Positions 42,394 to 49,327 of a DNA stretch of 64,000 nucleotides are shown piece after piece; the first letter of the stretch is position 1, and every line of letters begins with the position of its first letter. The notes under the pieces are model-generated. The model saw only the letters and a list, made by a program, of their open reading frames with translations. It did no database searches and was not told the origin of the DNA. The translations under genes were made by a program, and so were the position numbers. The stretch comes from JBBDIK01 sp040880465. Lineage in GTDB: Bacteria > Actinomycetota > UBA4738 > JBBDHU01. The DNA lies in NCBI GenBank assembly GCA_040880465.1, contig JBBDIK010000003.1:100951-164950 (forward strand). Direction: 5' to 3'.

Positions 42394-43482
42394 ATGCGAG
42401 TGGGGGAGCCTGAGGCTGCGTCGCCGGGCGGTGCCGAGGATCTGGTCGGCGCCGACCGCGTTCGCAGCGGGCAGTTGGACGAAGCCGCCTCCTTCGTGAC
42501 CGGGCTGCTGGACGACCCCGGGGGCGATATCCGGGTCGTGGGCGGTCAGCTCGAACTCGGCGACGACTTGGTGGTACCCGGTCATCCCGATGGGTTCGAG
42601 CTCACGCCGATCGAAGTCGCCGACCCGGGGACCGTCTGGGCGATCGACGGGGGATCGTGCCTGGTCGCCGATGCCCGTTCCTTCCAGGTCGCCGCTTACC
42701 GCGCTGCACGGGTGCGGTTCGCCGGCGGCGTAACGGCCCTGGTCGAGGCGCCCGCCCTCGAGTTGGTCGCGGCGTCGCGCGACCGGATGCCCGAGATCGC
42801 GCGCCGGGAGCTGACCGAGCTGTGCGGCGAGGAACCTGAACGTCTCCCCGACATCCCGCGGCCGGTGGATGCGCTGCGTGAGTGGGCGGAGTGGCGCGCT
42901 ACGCTCCGCACCGTTCGCGAGGCCGAAGCCGGAGACCTGGTGCTGGTCGACGGTTCGCTGCACGGCGGTCCGCTGGTTCCCCCGGCGGTCGTTCGGCGCG
43001 TGCACCGGGAAGCGGACGAACGCGGTGTGTCGCTCGCGGGCGTCGTTAAGGCTTCGACGTTGTACTGGGGGCGCAATGCACCGCTCGTGACCCTCCTGAA
43101 ACGCCGCGGCGACCGTGAGGTCGGACTGCAGTGCTGGGCAGCCCGCATCTCGACGGATCCCGTCTTCGGGCGGCTGTACGTCGGCGACATCTTCGTCGCG
43201 CACCTGGCGCCGACCGCACCGCACGCGTTCCGGGTGGATCTGGCCGAGGGTCCGGAATCACCCCAGGTCGTCCTCGGGCGGCTAGCCGGGCTGTCGCGTG
43301 ACCCCGCGTTCGTCGGGTATCCGTACCCACTGGCCCGAGCGCATCAGGCGGCGCGCGTGACGGGGTTCGCGGTCGTAGACGTGCGACGGGCGTTCCGCGA
43401 GTCGCTGTCGCGCCACGGGATGTCCGAGGATGACGTCGAGCTGCTGTTCCAGGATTTCCACGAGGTGCTCAACCGGAGCTGA
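42394..43482 (+). CDS. nurA: NurA-family nuclease
   Basis: 362 residues. The NurA catalytic aspartates appear in TVWAIDGGSCLV (Asp85, D-G-G-S) and LVLVDGSLHGGPLV (Asp186). Other family blocks are VKASTLYWGRNAPLVTLL, VGDIFVAHL and YPYPLARAHQAARV near the C-terminus. NurA is a 5'-3' exonuclease/ssDNA endonuclease that works with HerA in DNA-end resection. It is the first gene of a four-gene operon with HerA, Mre11 and Rad50 in the archaeal combination; HerA starts 19 nt after its stop. The N-terminal about 40 residues are variable. Confidence 0.9.
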   Translation: MRVGEPEAASPGGAEDLVGADRVRSGQLDEAASFVTGLLDDPGGDIRVVGGQLELGDDLVVPGHPDGFELTPIEVADPGTVWAIDGGSCLVADARSFQVAAYRAARVRFAGGVTALVEAPALELVAASRDRMPEIARRELTELCGEEPERLPDIPRPVDALREWAEWRATLRTVREAEAGDLVLVDGSLHGGPLVPPAVVRRVHREADERGVSLAGVVKASTLYWGRNAPLVTLLKRRGDREVGLQCWAARISTDPVFGRLYVGDIFVAHLAPTAPHAFRVDLAEGPESPQVVLGRLAGLSRDPAFVGYPYPLARAHQAARVTGFAVVDVRRAFRESLSRHGMSEDDVELLFQDFHEVLNRS

Positions 43483-43501
43483 TCCGCGAGCGGGAGATGA
43501 C

Positions 43502-45073
43502 ATGACCGAACACGCCTACAAGGGACGGATCTTCGGCAAGAGCGTGCTGGAGGCGACGTTCCGCTCGTTCTACGGGACGGACCTGTTTCTCGGCGAACTC
43601 CTCGCCGCCGTGGACCCCGAACGGGCGCGCCGGTTCCTCTTCCGCGTGATCGATGTGACCTACGGCTCGGACTCCTCGGATCCGGGCTGGGCCGAGCGGA
43701 CCGCAGGTGCGTTCATGTCCGGTGACGTGGCCGAGACGCCGTACCAGCTGCACGATCCCGAACAGCGGCTCTACAAGATCGCTCGGTGCGCGCCCCTGGG
43801 GTACATCGACGCCGCCGGTGAGTTCCGCAAGCCGAAGTCGCTGCCGGCGCAATTCGCGCGCGTCACGGCGCCCACCGCGGACGACTTCGCGTTCCTCCGT
43901 GAACGCATGGGGGACATCCGCATCGGGAACCTGCGCTCCGGCGAGGACACGATCGATCTGGAGGTCGGCGTAAAAGGCGAGACCCTGACGTCGCACGTCG
44001 GTGTCTTCGCGACGACCGGGATGGGCAAGTCGAACCTCATGAAGGTGCTGGCGGGTCAGATCCTCGCCGCACAGGGGCGATACGCTTGTTTGCTCTTCGA
44101 CCCCCACGGGGAGTACCTGGAGGGCGGCGGCGGGACCCGGCGAGGGCTGCGCGATCATCCGTGGGCCGCCGAACGGCTGAAGGTCTACGCGACGCGGGCC
44201 TCGGGTGCGGGCGCGACCGCACTGCGGCTGTCGCTGGCCGAACTCACCCTGGGCGATCTGCAGACCGCCTACGAGTGGAGCCACGCGCAGGAGGATGCGA
44301 TCTGGCGGCTCGTGCGGTTCTTCGGAGACGAGTGGATCGTGCAGGCGGGGGAGGCGCAGGACGCGCAGTCGTTGGCGGAGGATCTCGGCGTCGCGACGTC
44401 GACGATCCAGGTGATCCAGCGCCGCGCGCAACGCATCTTGGCGATGCCGTGCATCAGCCGCGACCCCTCGCAGTCGTCGCTCTCGGATCGGATCGTGGAC
44501 GAGTTGATGAGTGGCTTCTCGGTCCTGGTCGACACGTCGGGGCTGTCTTCGATGGAAGAGATCCTGGTCGCGTCGGTGATCACGCGGCGGGTGCTCGACA
44601 CCTACGCCGGCTTCTACCTGGACGACCGCGAGCGGTTCGCGCAGCTCCCGCCGACGTTGGTGGCGCTTGAGGAGGCGCAGCGGGTGCTGTCGAAGGTGAA
44701 GCGTTCCGACGAGAACGTGTTCCCGCGCGTCGCGCGCGAGGGTCGCAAGTTCAAGGTCGGACTATGCGCGGTCTCGCAGCAGCCGAAGCTCATCGACGAC
44801 GAACTCCTCTCGCAGTTCAACACGTTCTTCATCCTTGGTCTCGCCGACGAGAAGGACCGGAACATCCTGCGCGGATCGTCCAAGCAGGACATCTCTGACC
44901 TCGGGCCGGAGATCCAGACGCTCATGCCCGGCGAGGCGATCGTGACGAATCTGGAGGCGCCGTTCGCCCTTCCGGCGCACGTGTTCCTGTACGAGGACTA
45001 CCTGAAGTCGGTGAAGGGCCCGGCCCCGTTGCCCGAGCGTCCGGATGACGCGGGCGCGGGTTTCGCCGAGTAG
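43502..45073 (+). CDS. herA: HerA-family hexameric DNA translocase/helicase
   Basis: 523 residues from ATG 43502 (GGGAGATGAC site). The order is N-terminal HAS-barrel-like region, then Walker A ATTGMGKSN (170-178), DPHGEYL (200-206), a helical insert of about 100 residues, Walker B LVALEEAQ (387-394) and CAVSQQPKLIDDELLSQFNTFFILGLAD (sensor and arginine-finger region). C-terminal PGEAIVTNLEAPFALPAHVFLYED is typical. HerA pumps duplex DNA and drives NurA. Its stop overlaps the mre11 GTG by 1 nt. A defence-type HerA (with SIR2 or DUF4297 partners) is unlikely given NurA, Mre11 and Rad50. Confidence 0.93.
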   Translation: MTEHAYKGRIFGKSVLEATFRSFYGTDLFLGELLAAVDPERARRFLFRVIDVTYGSDSSDPGWAERTAGAFMSGDVAETPYQLHDPEQRLYKIARCAPLGYIDAAGEFRKPKSLPAQFARVTAPTADDFAFLRERMGDIRIGNLRSGEDTIDLEVGVKGETLTSHVGVFATTGMGKSNLMKVLAGQILAAQGRYACLLFDPHGEYLEGGGGTRRGLRDHPWAAERLKVYATRASGAGATALRLSLAELTLGDLQTAYEWSHAQEDAIWRLVRFFGDEWIVQAGEAQDAQSLAEDLGVATSTIQVIQRRAQRILAMPCISRDPSQSSLSDRIVDELMSGFSVLVDTSGLSSMEEILVASVITRRVLDTYAGFYLDDRERFAQLPPTLVALEEAQRVLSKVKRSDENVFPRVAREGRKFKVGLCAVSQQPKLIDDELLSQFNTFFILGLADEKDRNILRGSSKQDISDLGPEIQTLMPGEAIVTNLEAPFALPAHVFLYEDYLKSVKGPAPLPERPDDAGAGFAE

Positions 45074-46209
45074 TGGCGCGGTTCGTCGCGTTCGGTGACG
45101 CGCATCTCGGCCGGTCGCACCTGGCGCACCTGCGCGACGACCTGGGCCGGAACCTCCGGGAGGAGGATTTCCTCCGATCGTTCGCCTGGGCCGTCCGCAC
45201 CACGATCGAGCTTGAGCCGGACGGGTTCCTGCTCCTCGGCGACCTCTTCGACCACGCGCGACCGACCTACCGCACGTTCTCCAAGGTGCTCGTCGGGCTG
45301 AAAGAACTGAACGCGGCGGGGCTGACGGGCGTCGCGATCTCAGGGAACCACGACACGCCGCGCGTCCGTGGGACGGGTTCGCCCTACGCCGCGCTCGAGG
45401 AGATCTTCCCGAACGTTTCGTTCGCGTGGAACCTGCAGGCGCGCTCCGTCGACCTGGCCGGGGTGCGTGTCCACGCGGTACCGCAGACGCTGACCGTCGC
45501 CGACTTCCGGGAGCAGCTGGCGCAGGCGAGCGGGGAGGTCCGAAGCGACGCCACCAACGTGCTGCTGGCGCATGTCGCGCTGACGTCACTGCCGTCTCGG
45601 GAATGGCGGGACATCAACGAACTGGAGCTGGAGGAGGGTGCGTTCGACAAGCGGTTCGATCAGGTGCTGCTCGGTCACTACCACGTGTTCCAGAAGGTCT
45701 CGAAGCGCACGTGGTACGCGGGTTCTACCGACTCGTTCACGTTCGCGGACGTGCCGTCCGGATCCGGTCCGAAAGGCTTGGTGATCCTGGACACCGATGC
45801 CGGAGCCATCGAACACGTGCCGAACCCGGGGGAGCGGCCCTTGGTCACGTTCGGTGTCGCGACGGCCGGACTCGGCGCGGGCGAGATCCTGTCGGCCGTT
45901 GCCCAAGTTACGACCGAGGTTCCCGACGGCGCAGTCGTCCGCGTGTATCTGAACGAGGTGGATCCGGCTGCGTTCCGGCAGATCCCGAGGGAGGGGTTCG
46001 CCGAGCTCGTTCCGAACGCGGTCCACGTGCAGGCCGAGCCCGACTTCGGGCCGGAGGCGTTCGCCGTCCAGGGTGGGCCCGAGATCGGGTCGCTCGAGTC
46101 CGAGTGGGCCACGTACGTCGAGACGCAAGACCTCACCGGGCTCGAGCGCGACCGGGTCGTCGAGGCCGGGCGCCGGTTCCTCGAGGAAGCCCGCGGGGAC
46201 ACCGTATGA
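45073..46209 (+). CDS. mre11: Mre11/SbcD-type DNA double-strand-break nuclease
   Basis: 378 residues from GTG 45073. All calcineurin-like phosphoesterase motifs are present: GDAHLG (Asp9, His11), GDLFDH (Asp57), SGNHDTP (Asn92, His93, Asp94), LLAHVAL (His167) and LLGHYHVFQKV (His202, His204). A capping domain and C-terminal segment (about 250-378) follow. With Rad50 it processes DNA ends and hairpins. It overlaps herA by 1 nt and rad50 by 4 nt, so expression of the set is strongly coupled. Bacterial SbcD is the alternative name; the herA-nurA context favours the archaeal label. Confidence 0.94.
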   Translation: MARFVAFGDAHLGRSHLAHLRDDLGRNLREEDFLRSFAWAVRTTIELEPDGFLLLGDLFDHARPTYRTFSKVLVGLKELNAAGLTGVAISGNHDTPRVRGTGSPYAALEEIFPNVSFAWNLQARSVDLAGVRVHAVPQTLTVADFREQLAQASGEVRSDATNVLLAHVALTSLPSREWRDINELELEEGAFDKRFDQVLLGHYHVFQKVSKRTWYAGSTDSFTFADVPSGSGPKGLVILDTDAGAIEHVPNPGERPLVTFGVATAGLGAGEILSAVAQVTTEVPDGAVVRVYLNEVDPAAFRQIPREGFAELVPNAVHVQAEPDFGPEAFAVQGGPEIGSLESEWATYVETQDLTGLERDRVVEAGRRFLEEARGDTV

Positions 46210-48482
46210 ACATCCGCGAACTCTCGCTCCGCAACTACCGGGTCTTCGAGGAGGTCGACCTCGAGCTCCCGGCGCGGGTCATCGGTATCTTCGGCCCGAA
46301 CGGGTCGGGCAAGTCGACCCTGATGGAATCGATCGTGTTCGCGCTCTACGGGAAAGCGCGAACCTCGAGGAACGAGATCCGCACCCAGGGACTCCTCACG
46401 GACTGCGAGGTCCGGATCGTCTTCGACCACGGGGGCAGTGCCTACGAGGTGCGTCGTTCGATCCGCGGGAAGAACCACGCGACCGACGCCGAACTATTCG
46501 TCGGCGACCTGCAACTCGCCTCCGGGGTGACCGACGTCGATGACGAGATCCGCAAGCTCCTGCGGATGGATCAACAGGTCTTCCGGGCATCGGTGTTCGC
46601 GGAGCAGAAGCAGTTGGATGCGTTCTCGGATGTGACGGCGTCCAAGCGCAAGGAGATGGTGCTCCGGCTGCTCGGGATCCGTCCCGTCGACGACGCCCGG
46701 GCTGCCGCGCGCAAGGACGCCCGGGCACAGAAGCAGAGCGCGGAGCAGCTGACGGCGGCGGTGGCGGATGTGCCGGCACTCGAGCGCGCCTTGGAGGAGC
46801 GAGCGGCCGGGCTCGACGAGGCCGAAGCGGCGGCCAAGGGGTCGGCCGCGTCGCTGGCAACGGCGCGCGACTCCGCGAAAGCTGCGCAGGTGGAGTTCGA
46901 GCGGCTCGATGCCGTCCGTCAGCAGGTGGAGAAGCTGGTCGTCGAGTTGACCGCCAAGACGCGGGAGCGCGACGGGCTGGTGGTGCGGCGCGACGAACTC
47001 GCGTCGCGCGTCGAGCAACTCAGTGCCGATCTCGGCCAGCTACCGGTGATCGAACAGGAACTCGCGTCGCTCGCCGGCGTCGAAGACCGGCTCCAGTCGG
47101 CAGACCGGCTGGCGGAGATGACGAGTCGGCTCGGCAAGCTGGAGCAGCGCCTCGAGCAGCTTCCGGGCACCGATGCTGAGGCGGCCGGGGAGACGCTGAA
47201 GCTGGCGCGGTCGGCCGAACGGGACGCCGGCAGGGCCCTGGCGAAGTCGCAAGCGTCCGCCGACCGGGAGACCGACGGGCTCGCGGCTGCACAGGAGCGG
47301 CTCGATCGGTCAGCCGACGCGGATCCGACGGAGCCATGTCCGACCTGCGGGCGTGAGCTCGGGGATGGCTTCGCGGAGTACGTCAAGCACTGCAAGCAAG
47401 ACGTGGCGGCGGCGAAGAAGGCCGCGTCGGTCGCAACGAAAGGGGTGGCCGCCGCCGAGAAGCTGCTTGCCAGGTGCGCGAAGGACCTGGAGCGAGCCGA
47501 GCGCGCCGCGGAACTGGCGCGGACTGCCGGTGCGGAGCGCGGCCAGGTCGTGGCGCAGGTCGAGGAGCTCCGCGCCGCCGCGGCAGAGACCGCCGACGTC
47601 TTCGACGGGACGCCGCCCGATCTGGAGATGCTCCGCGATCAGGTTCGGCTGGCCAAGGAACTCGGGAAGCGGGTCGCCGAATTGGGCGTCGAACAGCGAC
47701 GCTTGAAGGAAACGCAAGGGGATCTCTCCGGCGTCGAGGAGCAGCTCACCCGAGCCACCGCGCAGCTCGAGACGTTAGTCACCCGTTCCGAGGCGCTGTC
47801 GTTCGACGCCGACGCCCACGGTGCAGCGACGGTGGTGGTCCGGGAGGCCACCGCCGTGGTGACTCGGGCGGAGGCGGTCGACCGGAGTGCCAACGCGGCG
47901 TTCGCCGAGGCGCGGTCGGACGCGAGTCGGCTCCAGGGCGAACTCGCGCAAGCGAAGGAGACGGCTGCGCGGATCGACGAGCTGCGTGACGAGGCGCGGT
48001 ACGTGGAGCGCGTGAGCATGCTGCTCGATGGCTTCCGCGACCATCTGGTCGCTCGCGTCGGCCCCGAACTCTCGCGGGAGTCCGAGGTGCTGTTCCGGGA
48101 ACTGACCGCTCACGGCTACGACGACCTGAAGATCGATGAGGAGTCACTGACGATCAAGATCGCGGACGGAGAGCAGTACTTCGATATCGATCGGTTCTCG
48201 GGTTCCGAGACGGATCTGGCGAACCTGGCGCTGCGCGTCGCGATCTCGCTGCATCTATCGCGGGTGTCGGGTGCCGACGTCGGGATGATGGTCCTTGACG
48301 AGGTGCTCGGGTCACTTGACGCCGAACACAAGGACCTGATGGTGCAGGTGCTGGGGCGGCTGGCCGACCGGTTCCATCAGCTCTTCGTGATCACCCACGC
48401 GGAACAGATCAAGGATCAGTTCCCGGCGTCGATCGAGGTGCGGTCGGTCGGGCGCCGCCGCAGCGTTGCGATGTTGGTGTAG
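46206..48482 (+). CDS. rad50: Rad50/SbcC-type SMC ATPase with zinc hook
   Basis: 758 residues from ATG 46206. Walker A is IFGPNGSGKSTLMES (Lys36), followed by the Q-loop region VFAEQKQLDAFSD. Two coiled-coil arms of about 200-250 residues flank a zinc hook CPTCG (Cys378, Cys381). The signature motif is RFSGSETDLANLALRVAISLHLS (about 663-685), then Walker B GMMVLDEVLGSLDAEH and VITHAEQ. It is shorter than most archaeal Rad50 and bacterial SbcC proteins, so the arms are short. It forms the ATP-gated complex with the Mre11 protein encoded just upstream. The final gene of the operon, converging on a PAS-protein gene. Confidence 0.95.
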   Translation: MNIRELSLRNYRVFEEVDLELPARVIGIFGPNGSGKSTLMESIVFALYGKARTSRNEIRTQGLLTDCEVRIVFDHGGSAYEVRRSIRGKNHATDAELFVGDLQLASGVTDVDDEIRKLLRMDQQVFRASVFAEQKQLDAFSDVTASKRKEMVLRLLGIRPVDDARAAARKDARAQKQSAEQLTAAVADVPALERALEERAAGLDEAEAAAKGSAASLATARDSAKAAQVEFERLDAVRQQVEKLVVELTAKTRERDGLVVRRDELASRVEQLSADLGQLPVIEQELASLAGVEDRLQSADRLAEMTSRLGKLEQRLEQLPGTDAEAAGETLKLARSAERDAGRALAKSQASADRETDGLAAAQERLDRSADADPTEPCPTCGRELGDGFAEYVKHCKQDVAAAKKAASVATKGVAAAEKLLARCAKDLERAERAAELARTAGAERGQVVAQVEELRAAAAETADVFDGTPPDLEMLRDQVRLAKELGKRVAELGVEQRRLKETQGDLSGVEEQLTRATAQLETLVTRSEALSFDADAHGAATVVVREATAVVTRAEAVDRSANAAFAEARSDASRLQGELAQAKETAARIDELRDEARYVERVSMLLDGFRDHLVARVGPELSRESEVLFRELTAHGYDDLKIDEESLTIKIADGEQYFDIDRFSGSETDLANLALRVAISLHLSRVSGADVGMMVLDEVLGSLDAEHKDLMVQVLGRLADRFHQLFVITHAEQIKDQFPASIEVRSVGRRRSVAMLV

Positions 48483-48507
48483 CGCCCCGCGGCGGCGCCC
48501 CGCGGAC

Positions 48508-49056
48508 TCAGTTCGCGGACGCTTCGTCCACTGGCGAGCAGCACGCATGCTCGGCCCCGCTGCCGACGACGGTCTCGGCCAAACGACGGCGTTCGTCCGC
48601 GTCATGCGTCTCGATGAGCCGTTGGATGAGGCGTTCGTTGCCCGCGTTCTGCTTGCGGAGTCTCGCGACCTCCCAGGCGAGCTCCTCGCGCGCCTCGGAT
48701 CGGTCCGTGATGTCCCTTGCCGCGGCGAACAGGTGGACGGTGCCGTCCACGCCGACCACGTGGGCCGAGATGCTCGTTCGCCGGACGTCCCCGGCTTTGG
48801 TACGGATCGGGACCTCGTGGGCGCTGACGGCTCCACGGTGCAGCACCTTGCGAACCATGTGCGCTCGGTCGTTCGGGTCGGAGTAGAGGCGCAGGGCGGC
48901 CGCCGTGTGGCCGATCACCTCGTCTCGCGTGAAGCCGGTCAGTGCCAGGAATGCCGTGTTCACATCGGTGATGACGCCATCGTCCAGACGGCTGATCGTG
49001 ATGGCGTCGGGGCTGATGCGGATGGCGCGTTCGTACAGCAGTGTGGTCTCGGTCAT
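48508..49056 (-). CDS. stand-alone PAS-domain protein
   Basis: 182 residues. One PAS domain with associated PAC strands: ISPDAITISRLDDGVITDVNTAFLALTGFTRDEVIGHTAAALRLY then VHLFAAARDITDRSE. A helical region RLIQRLIETHDADERRRLAETVVGSG follows, resembling the start of a HisKA_3-type dimerisation helix (E-R-R-R-L-A) but lacking its His and any ATPase domain. It ends ACCSPVDEASAN. It may be a sensor subunit acting on a partner or a truncated kinase. A GAGGGAAG site precedes the ATG at 49056. Confidence 0.78.
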   Translation of the reverse strand: MTETTLLYERAIRISPDAITISRLDDGVITDVNTAFLALTGFTRDEVIGHTAAALRLYSDPNDRAHMVRKVLHRGAVSAHEVPIRTKAGDVRRTSISAHVVGVDGTVHLFAAARDITDRSEAREELAWEVARLRKQNAGNERLIQRLIETHDADERRRLAETVVGSGAEHACCSPVDEASAN

Positions 49057-49285
49057 CGGGTGCGTCTTCCCTCTCGTGGGCCCGGCGGGAGGAGGGCCGC
49101 TGGGTATGGATGCGGCGTGTGGCTCGGCATGGCCGAACCGGGTGGCTCGGTATGGATACGCTGCCGGTGGGCGCGAGGTTCGGTCCGGCGGTTGGGAGGT
49201 GCGCCTCAGTGTGCCATGCAGCGTTGACGAGGAGCCCTCGGCGTCGCGGAATCTCCATAACCCGGGGGACCTTGGACAGAGCCGC

Positions 49286-49291
49286 TAGCAT
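49286..49291 (+). promoter_or_regulatory. putative -10 element (TAGCAT) upstream of the aconitase leader ORF
   Basis: TAGCAT ends 6 nt before an ATG at 49298, the spacing seen for leaderless genes in this window. The aconitase ATG itself is 32 nt from the hexamer. Confidence 0.45.
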
Positions 49292-49297
49292 CGGGGC

Positions 49298-49327
49298 ATG
49301 AGGAATCCCGAGGCGATCCCCCGATGA
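49298..49327 (+). CDS. nine-codon leader ORF overlapping the aconitase start
   Basis: ATG at 49298 opens MRNPEAIPR and stops at TGA 49325-49327, which overlaps the aconitase ATG by 4 nt (ATGA). With the TAGCAT promoter-like hexamer 6 nt upstream, the ORF would be the leaderless first start of the transcript and could deliver ribosomes to aconitase by termination-reinitiation. No ribosome-binding site for the aconitase ATG is apparent otherwise. Confidence 0.4.
   Translation: MRNPEAIPR

Noticed and set aside
43502..45073. HerA as part of a phage-defence pair
   Set aside because: No SIR2, DUF4297 or similar effector is adjacent; NurA, Mre11 and Rad50 surround it instead.
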